NCBI RefSeq assembly: GCF_000002235.5
Contig: NW_022145597.1
Location: 30,944,797-31,008,796, forward strand
DNA from: Strongylocentrotus purpuratus
Lineage: Eukaryota > Echinodermata > Echinoidea > Camarodonta > Strongylocentrotidae
Length of the DNA: 64,000 bases
Reading direction: 5' to 3'
Shown: positions 22,097 to 33,784 of the stretch, one piece after another
How positions within the stretch are numbered: position 1 is the stretch's first letter
Layout of the letters: each line of letters opens with the position of its first letter
The notes under the pieces: model-generated
Told to the model about the DNA's origin: nothing
The model's input: the letters and a program-made list of their open reading frames with translations, nothing else
The model's database searches: none
Made by a program: the position numbers and the translations under genes

Positions 22097-25000
22097 TCAA
22101 GGTACAGTAGGCCATTTGTACTCCTAGAATGAAAAACAATATTAAGGAGCAAAAATATTACATATTTGAGACAAAGAAATTTCACAATACAAACATAAAA
22201 TCTGCTTTGTAAAGAATATATTGTTTAATCATGAATGATTGAGTAATTGTGATAACTTCTTTAGCCATAGAATTGGATACATCAGAGAATCTATACTGCA
22301 ATTTCATTTAAGAGCCACCTCATATAGTGTAGGAATGCTCAATGCTGTCAAACTACTATAGTAAAAAGCCATTGTATTAGTGAATGCAAGGCGAGCTAAT
22401 TTAAGGACATTTATTTTAATGAAACAAAGTCGAATCATTAGAATCAATTACCAGTAGAACAAATGCTCGACACGAGACCCCGTCAGTCTGCCTTGCTGAC
22501 TGTAGCTGGCGATCCTCCATCCAGTGACCCGCCAGCTCTCCTGTAGCCTCACTGCGAAGATCCATGTACTTCCTTTTGCATTCAAATGAAAAATAAAAAT
22601 CTCAAAACCAGGTGAGAGAGAAGAAAGCTTTACTTTACCATTGTCGCTTCTTTTTAAATTTATTTCTAAAGATAGTACTTTAATGCAATAAAGGTCTCTC
22701 GTTATTAGTTGCCAATAGCCTTATGTACTGCTATGACAGGATAACTATTACACCGCCAGCAGAGAGATTACCTTTGATCTACCTGATGTCTACTCGCTAT
22801 TCATAAGGACCCATATTCATCATTCAAAAAGTGGTCATTATTCATACGGACTGCTATGCATAATTATAGAAAATGTTCTTATTTGTAATATGATGGTTGC
22901 TATTCGTAAACAAAATGAGGGTTGTCATTCGTTATGTTAGAAGAGTTTTTTTTACCCTAATGGTCGGTATATGTCCTAAAGGATAGTTTGAGGACTGAAA
23001 TATTGTCAATTTTCTGACCTTACACCTATTATAAACTGTAAAACAGCATTGTTGCACATTGCAGGAAGAGACATCATTGTAATCATGACAAATGAGTATT
23101 TCAAATATAGCTAAATTATACATTTAAAGATAATAATAATAATAATAATAATACATTACATTTATAATGCGCTTAATACAACGTTTCTAAGCGCAAGAGA
23201 AAGAAGAAAGGATAAGGAAGGAAAGGTGAGAAATACTAAGGGAACAAAGATAAATTAAAGTTTTGGAAAAGTTATTGAAATATCTATATTGGCCAAACTA
23301 ATTGATCATTTCTGTTAAATGAGTACTTAAAAAGGGCTTGCATGGTAAAATCCAAACCTAGGCATCGTTAAATGAAGTAATATTGGAAGAAATCCAATGG
23401 CCGCCCGTGCATTGTACAAAATCCACCGCCCCTTCTCATCTGTCCGCGCTGGGCTGGAGATATCGACAAGCCTGCATAAGAGCCACATACTGGATAGAAA
23501 ATGGGGACCACTTGGACTTTTGTAGCATATGTGCATTTCCGCATTGATGATCGATGTGCAGCAAATCAGTTTTTCAATTTTTCAAATATATCAGTAGGCA
23601 GTTTTCTGGCCAAGTATTTATTATCCTTTAATAGTAAACTTATCATTACGTATTTCTTGCGGTGTGATTGAAAACCCCCATTGTGGTCTTCATCAAGTGG
23701 ACTCCCGCTGTGATCTACGCTCCATGCAGGCAAAATGCCACAGTTTGATGGACAATAGCATGTTTACAATTCCTCAAAATCTGTGACTAATATATGTTGT
23801 AATATTAATAGTACATGGACTCACCTGAACTGCTCCAGGTACCTCGAGTTGTCTCTCCCTGGCAGCGAATCCAGCAAAGACACCGTCTTCTTTGCCGGAT
23901 TGGCACACAAAAGTATCCAGTGGCTGTTGTCAACATTTATTGGGATTAAGAGCCACTGGAACATGTGAAGTTTCACCTGATGAAAAAGAAATTAATGTTG
24001 TAAGTATGAATGTATAAACCATCATTTCAAAGTTGTGAGATTTTTACACATTCGAAATTTGAATAATCACACAAATACCTCCGAACTGAAATAGAGACAA
24101 ATAGCAGTGTTAGGTGAGGGAGAGGAGGAGGAGTTAAATGGATGAAACATACATGGTACAGTGTGTTTTTATGATGTTGATGATAATAATAATCATCATC
24201 ATAACAATTATACTGAATTAATCATTTTAATGATAATAACTATGATACAGATGAAGATGATGATGATAATGATGATTATGATGAAAAGAAGAAGGAAGAG
24301 GAGGAGAAGAGGAGGAAGGAGGAGGAATGGAAGAAGAGGAAGAAAAAGAAGTAAAAATCTGAGAAAATCTGATTTGAATTTCTGAATCTAGAAGGGAACG
24401 GGCAAACAAGGACTGGTATCAGAAAGTAATTACCAAAGCTATATCTTGGATGTTTATTGTCTGAATCCAATTTTCTCTGTACATGTTCATACTTAAATCG
24501 GTGCTTCATGTGTTTTCAATAGACCTAATCCCAGGTTTGAAGCCAGTGTATTTGCATTCATGTGTTGTTTCTTTGGTAAGGCAATATGGCAAGTTAGCTT
24601 TTTTACAGCAATCTGTGTGCATTTCCATACCTTGTGGAAAAGCCATGGCTGAAGATTGCTACTGCTCCATTGGACAGGAACATATGAAGGCATAACATAG
24701 ATGTGGCCGTCATCCTGTATGTTGGCCTGATTACGGAGGAGAAGCAGGTAGGCATTGACAACCTGTAAGAATACACACACAACATATTTTCTCTTGTCTT
24801 GATAATTTCTTATGTATTTTTTTTTATCATATGTATTTCATTGTTTTTGTTGTTTTATTTCATTTCTAACTACAATTCAACTATTTTGACCCCCAAAACA
24901 AACACCTAAACTTTTAACAAGTCCAAATAACCAATGCTTGATCTCTTTTTAGGAAAAATGACATGTCCATATGTTTTGTACACATGAGCGATTTTTGGGC

Positions 25001-26094
25001 TGATCGACAAGATCGGCAAAGACAAAATGTGGCCTGAAGCAAATTGTGTTTTTTGGTTGTACATATAAATATATAGTTTGTCCGTTTTTTCTCATTATCA
25101 AAATATCTTGATAACTGGTTGATGAATTTCCACCAAACTTGCTACATGTATGTCTCTTGAGGAGCTAAAAAAGTTATAAGAATTTGGGGTCACGAGGTCA
25201 ACGGTCACAGTTCCCATACATGCAAAAATAGCTTGTTATATCGTGATATCTCCATAACCAATGGACGTATTGTCACAAAACTTGGTACATGAATCTTATG
25301 AGGTCATTTTTGTTTCTATATATGTGCTTTTGGAATGTTATTACACCGGCAACTCAACTTTTGCATGAATATATCTATGAAAAATATTACTTTGCTACCT
25401 TGCTTTTAAACATGCAGCCATGTTGTGAAAAGGTCTTACCTTGTCGTTCAGCCAGTTGGGATGTGTTAATGTCTCGAAGTCCTTGTGCTCCAAGACATCG
25501 CCGGCTACATGGTAGCGGGATGATTGGTCTGGTATTTTGGGCATTGTCCTGTCCCTATTCAAAACCTTTACCAGAGTGCTAGCCCCTGTTAATGAATGAA
25601 AATGTATAGGTTTAATCACAAAATTTTAACCATGTGGGTTTGTGTATTGATGCTGGATTAACCAGCTCACAATATATATTAATCGCACTATAATTAGCAG
25701 AAAATGAATTTTAAATTCAATTGCCAAACTGACAGTAATGTATAGAATAAATCAATAATGTTTAAAATTGTAATCACAACTAAAATAAACATCACTTTTA
25801 TCACCAAACTTAATTTTTCGGATGAATAAGTGAGTTTACAAATGTAAATTCTTCTGAAATACATATACAGATGAAATTTTATGCTACAGGATGAAAAAAA
25901 TAAAAAGTAGGCTTAAAGATGTAACCAACTCCGCAATATATAAAAGTAAATTGTTTAGAATTATGATGATGTAATTTATCATTTGGATTATGTCTCACCT
26001 GGCGACTTGGCTGACTGTAGCGGGCTGGTTGATTCTTTTTGACTTTGCTTTTTACAGTTGACCAACTTGGTGTAGTGAAGCTTCTTTGTGGCAT
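22097..26094 (-). CDS. Ulp1/SENP-type cysteine peptidase exons (inverted duplicate; linker exon kept)
   Basis: Exons in minus order are 26094-25999, 25585-25440, 24762-24631, 23976-23825, 22572-22452 and 22123-22097 (stop). All have GT-AG ends and consistent phases. The first codes a basic linker (DATKKLHYTKLVNCKK). The others code a C48-type (Ulp1/SENP) domain: WLND at the start, DNSHW with the catalytic His, LLDSLPGRD with the Asp, and QTDGVSCRAFVL with the oxyanion Gln and catalytic Cys. Such peptidases cleave ubiquitin-like modifiers; here the domain is the C-terminus of a MULE-SWIM-Ulp1 protein. No SWIM or MULE exons precede it on this strand, so as assembled it lacks its 5' half. It matches the plus-strand copy at 30300-33784, but only this copy has the linker exon and the stronger donor after 25440 (gtaagac). 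Confidence 0.78.
23125..23235. repeat. Dispersed (aat)n plus gcgctt repeat in an intron, also at 32645-32757
   Basis: A run of aat triplets followed by acattacatttataatgcgc and ctaagcgcaagag, a type of short interspersed repeat common in marine invertebrate genomes. It sits in the last long intron of the Ulp1 exons. It is shared by both arms, so it predates the inverted duplication. Confidence 0.5.
25060..25295. repeat. Dispersed intronic repeat, also at 30590-30825; related copy at 38380-38680
   Basis: Phrases such as caaaatatcttgataactgg, caccaaacttgctacatgta, ggggtcacgaggtcaa and cacaaaacttggtacatg mark a diffuse repeat family that recurs, diverged, at about 38380-38680 and in the related 27180-27660 block. 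It is shared by both inverted-repeat arms. No coding sequence. Confidence 0.5.
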
Positions 26095-26207
26095 CTTTAA
26101 AGAGAGACAATATATTCTCATTATAGTCAATAACAATTATAAATAATATCTAGATTGAATGTTGATAACAATTTGCGAATAATAAGTTTGATATATGTAT
26201 CCACTGG

Positions 26208-26450
26208 GCAGTGGCGGATCCAGGGGGGGGGGGGGGGCCGGGGGGCCCGGCCCCCCCCCCTTGAGAAAAAAAAATCATGTAAAATCACGTGATTTTTACC
26301 TTTTTTTGGGGTTGGGCCCCCCCCCCCCCTGGCGCTCAAGGGGGGGGGGGGGGGGTGCAAATTGATTTTTTTTTTTTGAGGATCAAAAAAAAAAAAGTGC
26401 TCACTACCCCCCCCCCCCCCCCTCAAAGATGTTCGCAATATGAAAGAAGG
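26208..26450 (+). mobile_element. Short element with CAGTGGCGGATCC end and poly-G/C runs
   Basis: Begins cagtggcggatccagg followed by a long G run, then a C run, caaaatcacgtgatttttac, more C and G runs and poly-A/T. The same order is seen, reversed, at 29690-29882 in the right arm, where the outermost part with the CAGTGGCGG end is deleted. Similar elements lie at 37742-38056 and 26771-27085. The termini resemble those of non-autonomous hAT-like elements, but no target duplication could be fixed. Confidence 0.55.
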
Positions 26451-26532
26451 GTGGGAATATCAATAGACCAATGCATTAGGCACAAATGACACAATGATAT
26501 TTTTTTTCTATATGAGGGTGATTATTCTGATA

Positions 26533-26710
26533 TTATTAGAGGAAGAAGATGATTGGTTGTTCCATTCTCGACTCTTAAAGGCACACTGTCCTACTTGTAG
26601 CTACTTGCTCCCTCTATATAGAAAACTTCCCCAATCGGTGTCTGTTGGTCCCCTCTTTTTCTTACGTTAAATGAGAGCTGAGTTAATGAGATAGCCACCT
26701 GTCACAGTGA
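26533..26710. repeat. Fragment of the 120-bp minisatellite plus a dispersed repeat, at the inverted-repeat inner edge
   Basis: Bases 26538-26577 (attattagaggaagaagatg, then cattctcgactcttaa) are part of one unit of the 120-bp minisatellite that forms arrays at 35785-36140 and 60000-60830, here in the reverse orientation to the 35.8-kb copies. From about 26578 to 26705 the sequence is the reverse complement of 52380-52520 (gtaggacagtgtg, gagggagcaagtagctac), a dispersed repeat. Confidence 0.6.
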
Positions 26711-26770
26711 CCTCCAGTGTGTAAAGTCAGTACGGGCCGGATTTTGTGTATTACGGGCCGGACTTTGTTG

Positions 26771-26814
26771 CGTGAAAACTTACCCTTTATCGGAGATTCC
26801 CGGAGTGGGAGGGA

Positions 26815-26859
<45 letters not shown>

Positions 26860-27085
26860 GCTGGGGGCTTTCTTTTTTTCTTTTCTCCTTTTTTTCTCTC
26901 TTTCTGCTTCTTTTCTCTTCTTTCTTTTCTCTTCTCTTTTCTTTTCTCTTCTCCTTTCTTTTCTCTTCTCCTTTTTACTTCTCTTCTTTCTTTTTTTCTC
27001 TTCTTTTCTTTCTCTTTTTTTCCCTTTTTTTGCGCCGCCATTAGGGGGGGCCGCGGCCGTTTCGGCCCCCCTGGATCCGCCACTG
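26771..27085 (-). mobile_element. Short element with poly-G run of about 40 and a CT-rich body
   Basis: On the minus strand it begins at about 27085 with cagtggcggatccagg, the same terminus as the 26208 element. A 150-base CT-rich stretch (plus strand) and an uninterrupted run of about 40 G close it. The frames through it are compositional. Confidence 0.55.
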
Positions 27086-27174
27086 TTGATGGTTATCCCT
27101 TGTGAAGATAAAGGTAACCACCAGGTCAAACATTTTAGAGCCCAATGTTAAGTTTTACATGCATTTTTATCCCC

Positions 27175-27670
27175 TCGCCGACGAAGTCGGAGGGGGTATA
27201 GAAACGCTGCCGTCCGTAACAAATTTGGTTTCCGATTGAAAACTTCAATAATGTTTGACAGATTTTAATGAAATTTGATATGAAGGTACATGGTATCAAA
27301 ACACAGCCTAAGTTTGATTTCAGAGTATGTAGGTCAAAGGTCATAACTCATTAAATATACGAAAAAATACACATCTGGTTTCAGATCGATAACTTTAGTA
27401 ATGTTTGACAGATTTCTATGAAATTTAATATGAAGGTACATGGTATCAAAATACATGTACAACCTAAGTTCGATTTCGGAGTATGTAGGTCAAAGGTGAA
27501 AGGTCATAGCTCATTAAATATGCAAAAACACCTAATTATATTTGTGAAAATGTGGTTAACTTCCTTGCCTAGTAATATAATAGTATAGTCCAATGAAGGT
27601 AACTTTTTCTGATGTATATAGAGGCCATTTGTACCCTGCGAGGGGATGCTACGCTTTGCGTTGACTTTTT
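27175..27670 (+). repeat. Dispersed repeat with CCCTCGCCGACGAAGTCGG start
   Basis: Starts cccctcgccgacgaagtcgg and ends near gaggggatgctacgctttgc. Inside are two copies of about 190 bases sharing aatgtttgacagattt, tatgaaggtacatggtatca and gtatgtaggtcaaaggt. It lies upstream of the first plus-strand SWIM-gene exon. No gene. Confidence 0.6.
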
Positions 27671-27817
27671 GATAATGGTTCATATCTTTGCATAGGAGGT
27701 GAAGGTCACTGCAAGGACCAACAAAATTTTCGAGCCCAAGGCAAGTTTTTAATAACTGGCCTTGATGCATTAATTGCCATTCTTGCTCTTATTTCCTGTT
27801 ATCTTGTGCGGTTACAG

Positions 27818-30800
27818 ATATGTGAAGGCAAATACATGTGCCATGGAATCATATGGTAGAGGCTATGACCATGCAATTCCACACTACCTCAGAAACAGAC
27901 CTGCTTGGTTTATCCAGCACTGTATGAGCAAATTGGAGCTGGCAGATCGACACCATCCCACAGACAAATATCAGGAGGGTTTCATCAGATACTTTTGAGG
28001 TAATAAATGCATGTGACTCTGAATCCCAAAACCCAAAATGTCAAAATATTTGTGTGAAGACTCAAAGTAGGTGAAAATTGATCCACCCAGTCAATTCTTA
28101 TTTTATTTTTTTTCTTTCTAGTTCTTCTTGGTTTTTGTGAGGAACTTTTTTTGAAATTTGTTAACATTGAATAGTTTTGCTAGGACATCTTTTTCACTAC
28201 TGTATTTGTTATCAGGTGTAGCTTAAAGGTTAGGGTTAAGGTTGCGGTTTCTTTAAAACCTTTCTCTCTTCACTTATAAAATATTTTGGTCTATAACTGC
28301 TTAACTACTATGTGCTCACACTGTAATGCAACATATTTTTCATGATCAGTTTTTTCTCAATTATCACATCTCTCCTTCAACCATCAGGTGGAGAGTGACA
28401 CTGAGCAGAAGCTGACATATGTTGTCAAGCTACAGACCCATGGCCCTCCCAGCTGCACATGCTGGGATTGGAGGTGGCGTCAGATGCCCTGCAAACATCT
28501 CTTTGCAGTCATGAGGGAGTACCAGGAGAAAACCTGGGAGTCTCTGCCTGCGAGTTTCAGAGAATCCCCTCACATCACCCTTGATCAAGAGGCAGCCACT
28601 TTCCTGCAGGAGGCTAACCATCAACTCCCTGAACCAGCTCTTGATCAGGATGACAGCCTAGACCAGGACCATGGTAGCAATCTCCAGGAACTTCCAAGGA
28701 GAGTTGTGCCATCAAGTCTGAAGCAAGTTGCACTTAGGTGTAGGGAAAGACTTGCTCTCTTGAGAGATATGACATACACCTGCCATGACCCTTCTCTATT
28801 GGCCGCTGTGGAAGAGAAACTTGGGGACCTTGTTGGTTTGCTGAACCAGGATGGGGTGTTGACCGAGCTGAATCCCCCTCCCACTCACTCAACCACCAAG
28901 GGCCCGGTTAAGAGAAAGCCAGCAGCTCTTCAAAGGAGGAAGAAAGCTAAAACATCTGGGCGAGTTGGTATTGCTGCTGAAAGAGCAAAGGTTGCCTCCA
29001 AAATTACAATCCAGGAGAATGGTGATGTGGACAAAGCCACTTTAAAACGTAAGCCCTTTTTCTTTTTAGTTACACGAAAAAAGTACAAGTTCTCTTTTTC
29101 AACAGCAAAATGTGAACATGTATTACCTAAAGTTCCATGAGATACCTTTCATGTTATCTTGTAAGAGGACATGTCAGGGTCACATTTCCTTTTATTCCCA
29201 TCCAAAAGGGTTTAAATTTCAAAAGTGAATAATTCAAAAGGATTGCTATTTGTGATTTTGCTGTTTCACTCACATCAACATTCAATTAGACTATATTTAT
29301 TGGCTATTGCTCCAGACATTTCTCCATTGCCCAAGTTTGCCCAAGTTAGAATAACAGCTAATACTCTGTCTTTTTCAGCTGCTGGAAAGAAGCGTCCTCA
29401 AAGGAAGACACAGACAACAAAGAAGGTGCGATCAGAAGGTAATTTTTTTGCAAAATATCTTTAGGGTGCTGGCAAATTACAGGTAAAACCTTGGTAATAC
29501 CAATCAAGTGCTACAAATACAATTTTCAGAAGCAAAATCTTGACACATTTGAATAAAGAAAAGTTGTTTTATCACAATTTTTGCATTAGAATAATCACCC
29601 TCATATAGAAAAAAAATATCATTGTGTCATTTGTGCCTAATGCATTGGTCTATTGATATTCCCACCCTTCTTTCATATTGCGAACATCTTTGAGGGGGGG
29701 GGGGGGGGTAGTGAGCACTTTTTTTTTTTTTTATCCTCAAAAAAAAAATTAAATTTGCACCCCCCCCCCCCTTGAGCGCCAGGGGGGGGGGCCCAACCCC
29801 AAAAAAAGGTAAAAATCACGTGATTTTACATGATTTTTTTTCTCAAGGGGGGGGGGGGCCGGGCCCCCCGGCCCCCCCCGCTCCAGGTGAGACATAATCC
29901 AAATGATAAATTACATCATCATAATTCTAAACAATTTACTTTTATATATTGTGGAGTTGGTTACATCCTTAAGCCTACTATTTATTTTTTTCATCCTGTA
30001 GCATAAAATTTCATCTGTATATGTATTTCAGAAGAATTTACATTTGTAAACTCACTTATTCATCCGAAAAATTAAGTTTGGTGATAAAAGTGATGTTTAT
30101 TTTAGTTGTGATTACAATTTTAAACATTATTGATTTATTCTATACATTACTGTCAGTTTGGCAATTGAATTTAAAATTCATTTTCTGCTAATTATAGTGC
30201 GATTAATATATATTGTGAGCTGGTTAATCCAGCATCAATACACAAACCCACATGGTTAAAATTTTGTGATTAAACCTATACATTTTCATTCATTAACAGG
30301 GGCTAGCACTCTGGTAAAGGTTTTGAATAGGGACAGGACAATGCCCAAAATACCAGACCAATCATCCCGCTACCATGTAGCCGGCGATGTCTTGGAGCGC
30401 AAGGACTTCGAGACATTAACACATCCCAACTGGCTGAACGACAAGGTAGACCTTTTCACAACATGGCTGCATGTTTAAAAGCAAGGTAGCAAAGTAATAT
30501 TTTTCATAGATATATTCATGCAAAAGTTGAGTTGCCGGTGTAATAACATTCCAAAAGCACATATATAGAAACAAAAATGACCTCATAAGATTCATGTACC
30601 AAGTTTTGTGACAATACGTCCATTGGTTATGGAGATATCACGATATAACAAGCTATTTTTGCATGTATGGGAACTGTGACCGTTGACCTCGTGACCCCAA
30701 ATTCTTATAACTTTTTTAGCTCCTCAAGAGACATACATGTAGCAAGTTTGGTGGAAATTCATCAACCAGTTATCAAGATATTTTGATAATGAGAAAAAAC

Positions 30801-33784
30801 GGACAAACTATATATTTATATGTACAACCAAAAAACACAATTTGCTTCAGGCCACATTTTGTCTTTGCCGATCTTGTCGATCAGCCCAAAAATCGCTCAT
30901 GTGTACAAAACATATGGACATGTCATTTTTCCTAAAAAGAGATCAAGCATTGGTTATTTGGACTTGTTAAAAGTTTAGGGGTTTGTTTTGGGGGTCAAAA
31001 TAGTTGAATTGTAGTTAGAAATGAAATAAAACAACAAAAACAATGAAATACATATGATAAAAAAAATACATAAGAAATTATCAAGACAAGAGAAAATATG
31101 TTGTGTGTGTATTCTTACAGGTTGTCAATGCCTACCTGCTTCTCCTCCGTAATCAGGCCAACATACAGGATGACGGCCACATCTATGTTATGCCTTCATA
31201 TGTTCCTGTCCAATGGAGCAGTAGCAATCTTCAGCCATGGCTTTTCCACAAGGTATGGAAATGCACACAGATTGCTGTAAAAAAGCTAACTTGCCATATT
31301 GCCTTACCAAAGAAACAACACATGAATGCAAATACACTGGCTTCAAACCTGGGATTAGGTCTATTGAAAACACATGAAGCACCGATTTAAGTATGAACAT
31401 GTACAGAGAAAATTGGATTCAGACAATAAACATCCAAGATATAGCTTTGGTAATTACTTTCTGATACCAGTCCTTGTTTGCCCGTTCCCTTCTAGATTCA
31501 GAAATTCAAATCAGATTTTCTCAGATTTTTACTTCTTTTTCTTCCTCTTCTTCCATTCCTCCTCCTTCCTCCTCTTCTCCTCCTCTTCCTTCTTCTTTTC
31601 ATCATAATCATCATTATCATCATCATCTTCATCTGTATCATAGTTATTATCATTAAAATGATTAATTCAGTATAATTGTTATGATGATGATTATTATTAT
31701 CATCAACATCATAAAACACACTGTACCATGTATGTTTCATCCATTTAACTCCTCCTCCTCTCCCTCACCTAACACTGCTATTTGTCTCTATTTCAGTTCG
31801 GAGGTATTTGTGTGATTATTCAAATTTCGAATGTGTAAAAATCTCACAACTTTGAAATGATGGTTTATACATTCATACTTACAACATTAATTTCTTTTTC
31901 ATCAGGTGAAACTTCACATGTTCCAGTGGCTCTTAATCCCAATAAATGTTGACAACAGCCACTGGATACTTTTGTGTGCCAATCCGGCAAAGAAGACGGT
32001 GTCTTTGCTGGATTCGCTGCCAGGGAGAGACAACTCGAGGTACCTGGAGCAGTTCAGGTGAGTCCATGTACTATTAATATTACAACATATATTAGTCACA
32101 GATTTTGAGGAATTGTAAACATGCTATTGTCCATCAAACTGTGGCATTTTGCCTGCATGGAGCGTAGATCACAGCGGGAGTCCACTTGATGAAGACCACA
32201 ATGGGGGTTTTCAATCACACCGCAAGAAATACGTAATGATAAGTTTACTATTAAAGGATAATAAATACTTGGCCAGAAAACTGCCTACTGATATATTTGA
32301 AAAATTGAAAAACTGATTTGCTGCACATCGATCATCAATGCGGAAATGCACATATGCTACAAAAGTCCAAGTGGTCCCCATTTTCTATCCAGTATGTGGC
32401 TCTTATGCAGGCTTGTCGATATCTCCAGCCCAGCGCGGACAGATGAGAAGGGGCGGTGGATTTTGTACAATGCACGGGCGGCCATTGGATTTCTTCCAAT
32501 ATTACTTCATTTAACGATGCCTAGGTTTGGATTTTACCATGCAAGCCCTTTTTAAGTACTCATTTAACAGAAATGATCAATTAGTTTGGCCAATATAGAT
32601 ATTTCAATAACTTTTCCAAAACTTTAATTTATCTTTGTTCCCTTAGTATTTCTCACCTTTCCTTCCTTATCCTTTCTTCTTTCTCTTGCGCTTAGAAACG
32701 TTGTATTAAGCGCATTATAAATGTAATGTATTATTATTATTATTATTATTATCTTTAAATGTATAATTTAGCTATATTTGAAATACTCATTTGTCATGAT
32801 TACAATGATGTCTCTTCCTGCAATGTGCAACAATGCTGTTTTACAGTTTATAATAGGTGTAAGGTCAGAAAATTGACAATATTTCAGTCCTCAAACTATC
32901 CTTTAGGACATATACCGACCATTAGGGTAAAAAAAACTCTTCTAACATAACGAATGACAACCCTCATTTTGTTTACGAATAGCAACCATCATATTACAAA
33001 TAAGAACATTTTCTATAATTATGCATAGCAGTCCGTATGAATAATGACCACTTTTTGAATGATGAATATGGTCCTTATGAATAGCGAGTAGACATCAGGT
33101 AGATCAAAGGTAATCTCTCTGCTGGCGGTGTAATAGTTATCCTGTCATAGCAGTACATAAGGCTATTGGCAACTAATAACGAGAGACCTTTATTGCATTA
33201 AAGTACTATCTTTAGAAATAAATTTAAAAAGAAGCGACAATGGTAAAGTAAAGCTTTCTTCTCTCTCACCTGGTTTTGAGATTTTTATTTTTCATTTGAA
33301 TGCAAAAGGAAGTACATGGATCTTCGCAGTGAGGCTACAGGAGAGCTGGCGGGTCACTGGATGGAGGATCGCCAGCTACAGTCAGCAAGGCAGACTGACG
33401 GGGTCTCGTGTCGAGCATTTGTTCTACTGGTAATTGATTCTAATGATTCGACTTTGTTTCATTAAAATAAATGTCCTTAAATTAGCTCGCCTTGCATTCA
33501 CTAATACAATGGCTTTTTACTATAGTAGTTTGACAGCATTGAGCATTCCTACACTATATGAGGTGGCTCTTAAATGAAATTGCAGTATAGATTCTCTGAT
33601 GTATCCAATTCTATGGCTAAAGAAGTTATCACAATTACTCAATCATTCATGATTAAACATATATTCTTTACAAAGCAGATTTTATGTTTGTATTGTGAAA
33701 TTTCTTTGTCTCAAATATGTAATATTTTTTGCTCCTTAATATTGTTTTTCATTCTAGGAGTACAAATGGCCTACTGTACCTTGA
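27818..33784 (+). CDS. SWIM zinc finger plus Ulp1-type cysteine peptidase gene, 3' half of a MULE-SWIM-Ulp1 gene
   Basis: Exons: 27818-27999, 28388-29048, 29379-29438, 30300-30445, 31121-31252, 31906-32057, 33309-33429 and 33758-33784 (stop), with GT-AG borders. The first continues a MULE transposase region (YVKANTCAMESYGRGYD). The second has a SWIM zinc finger early on (PPSCTCWDWRWRQMPCKH: C23, C25, C35, H37 of the exon), then a charged tail. The third is basic (GKKRPQRKTQTTKK). The rest form an Ulp1/SENP C48 peptidase with His, Asp, Gln and Cys in place. SWIM fingers bind DNA or proteins; Ulp1 peptidases cut ubiquitin-like modifiers. Oddities: one extra T near 27993-27996 puts a TGA at the end of the first exon; phase arithmetic also requires one base fewer. 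The 96-base linker exon is missing, in frame. The donor after 30445 is weak (gtagac). The expected 5' exons lie in the opposite orientation at 36600-39144, so as assembled this copy cannot make the whole protein. Confidence 0.8.

Larger units (their letters stand above)
20350..26530 (+). repeat. Left arm of a large inverted repeat
   Basis: Reverse complement of about 29591-35530. Paired positions add up to 55881-55885 over the whole length, and the sequences I compared by eye differ by only a few substitutions and single-base indels. It contains part of the 108-bp array and the Ulp1 exons in minus orientation. It keeps about 225 bases (roughly 26000-26225) that the right arm lacks. The inner edge lies near 26530, where similarity stops after gagggtgattattct. 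Confidence 0.93.

Noticed and set aside
26683-27151. Lys/Glu/Arg-rich frames on the minus strand and Phe/Ser/Leu-rich frames on the plus strand
   Set aside because: They read a poly-G run and a CT-rich tract inside a short element.
22097-33784. The Ulp1-type peptidase as a Polinton or adenovirus-type protease
   Set aside because: It is spliced in phase to SWIM and MULE exons, and no polymerase B, integrase or capsid sequence is seen nearby.
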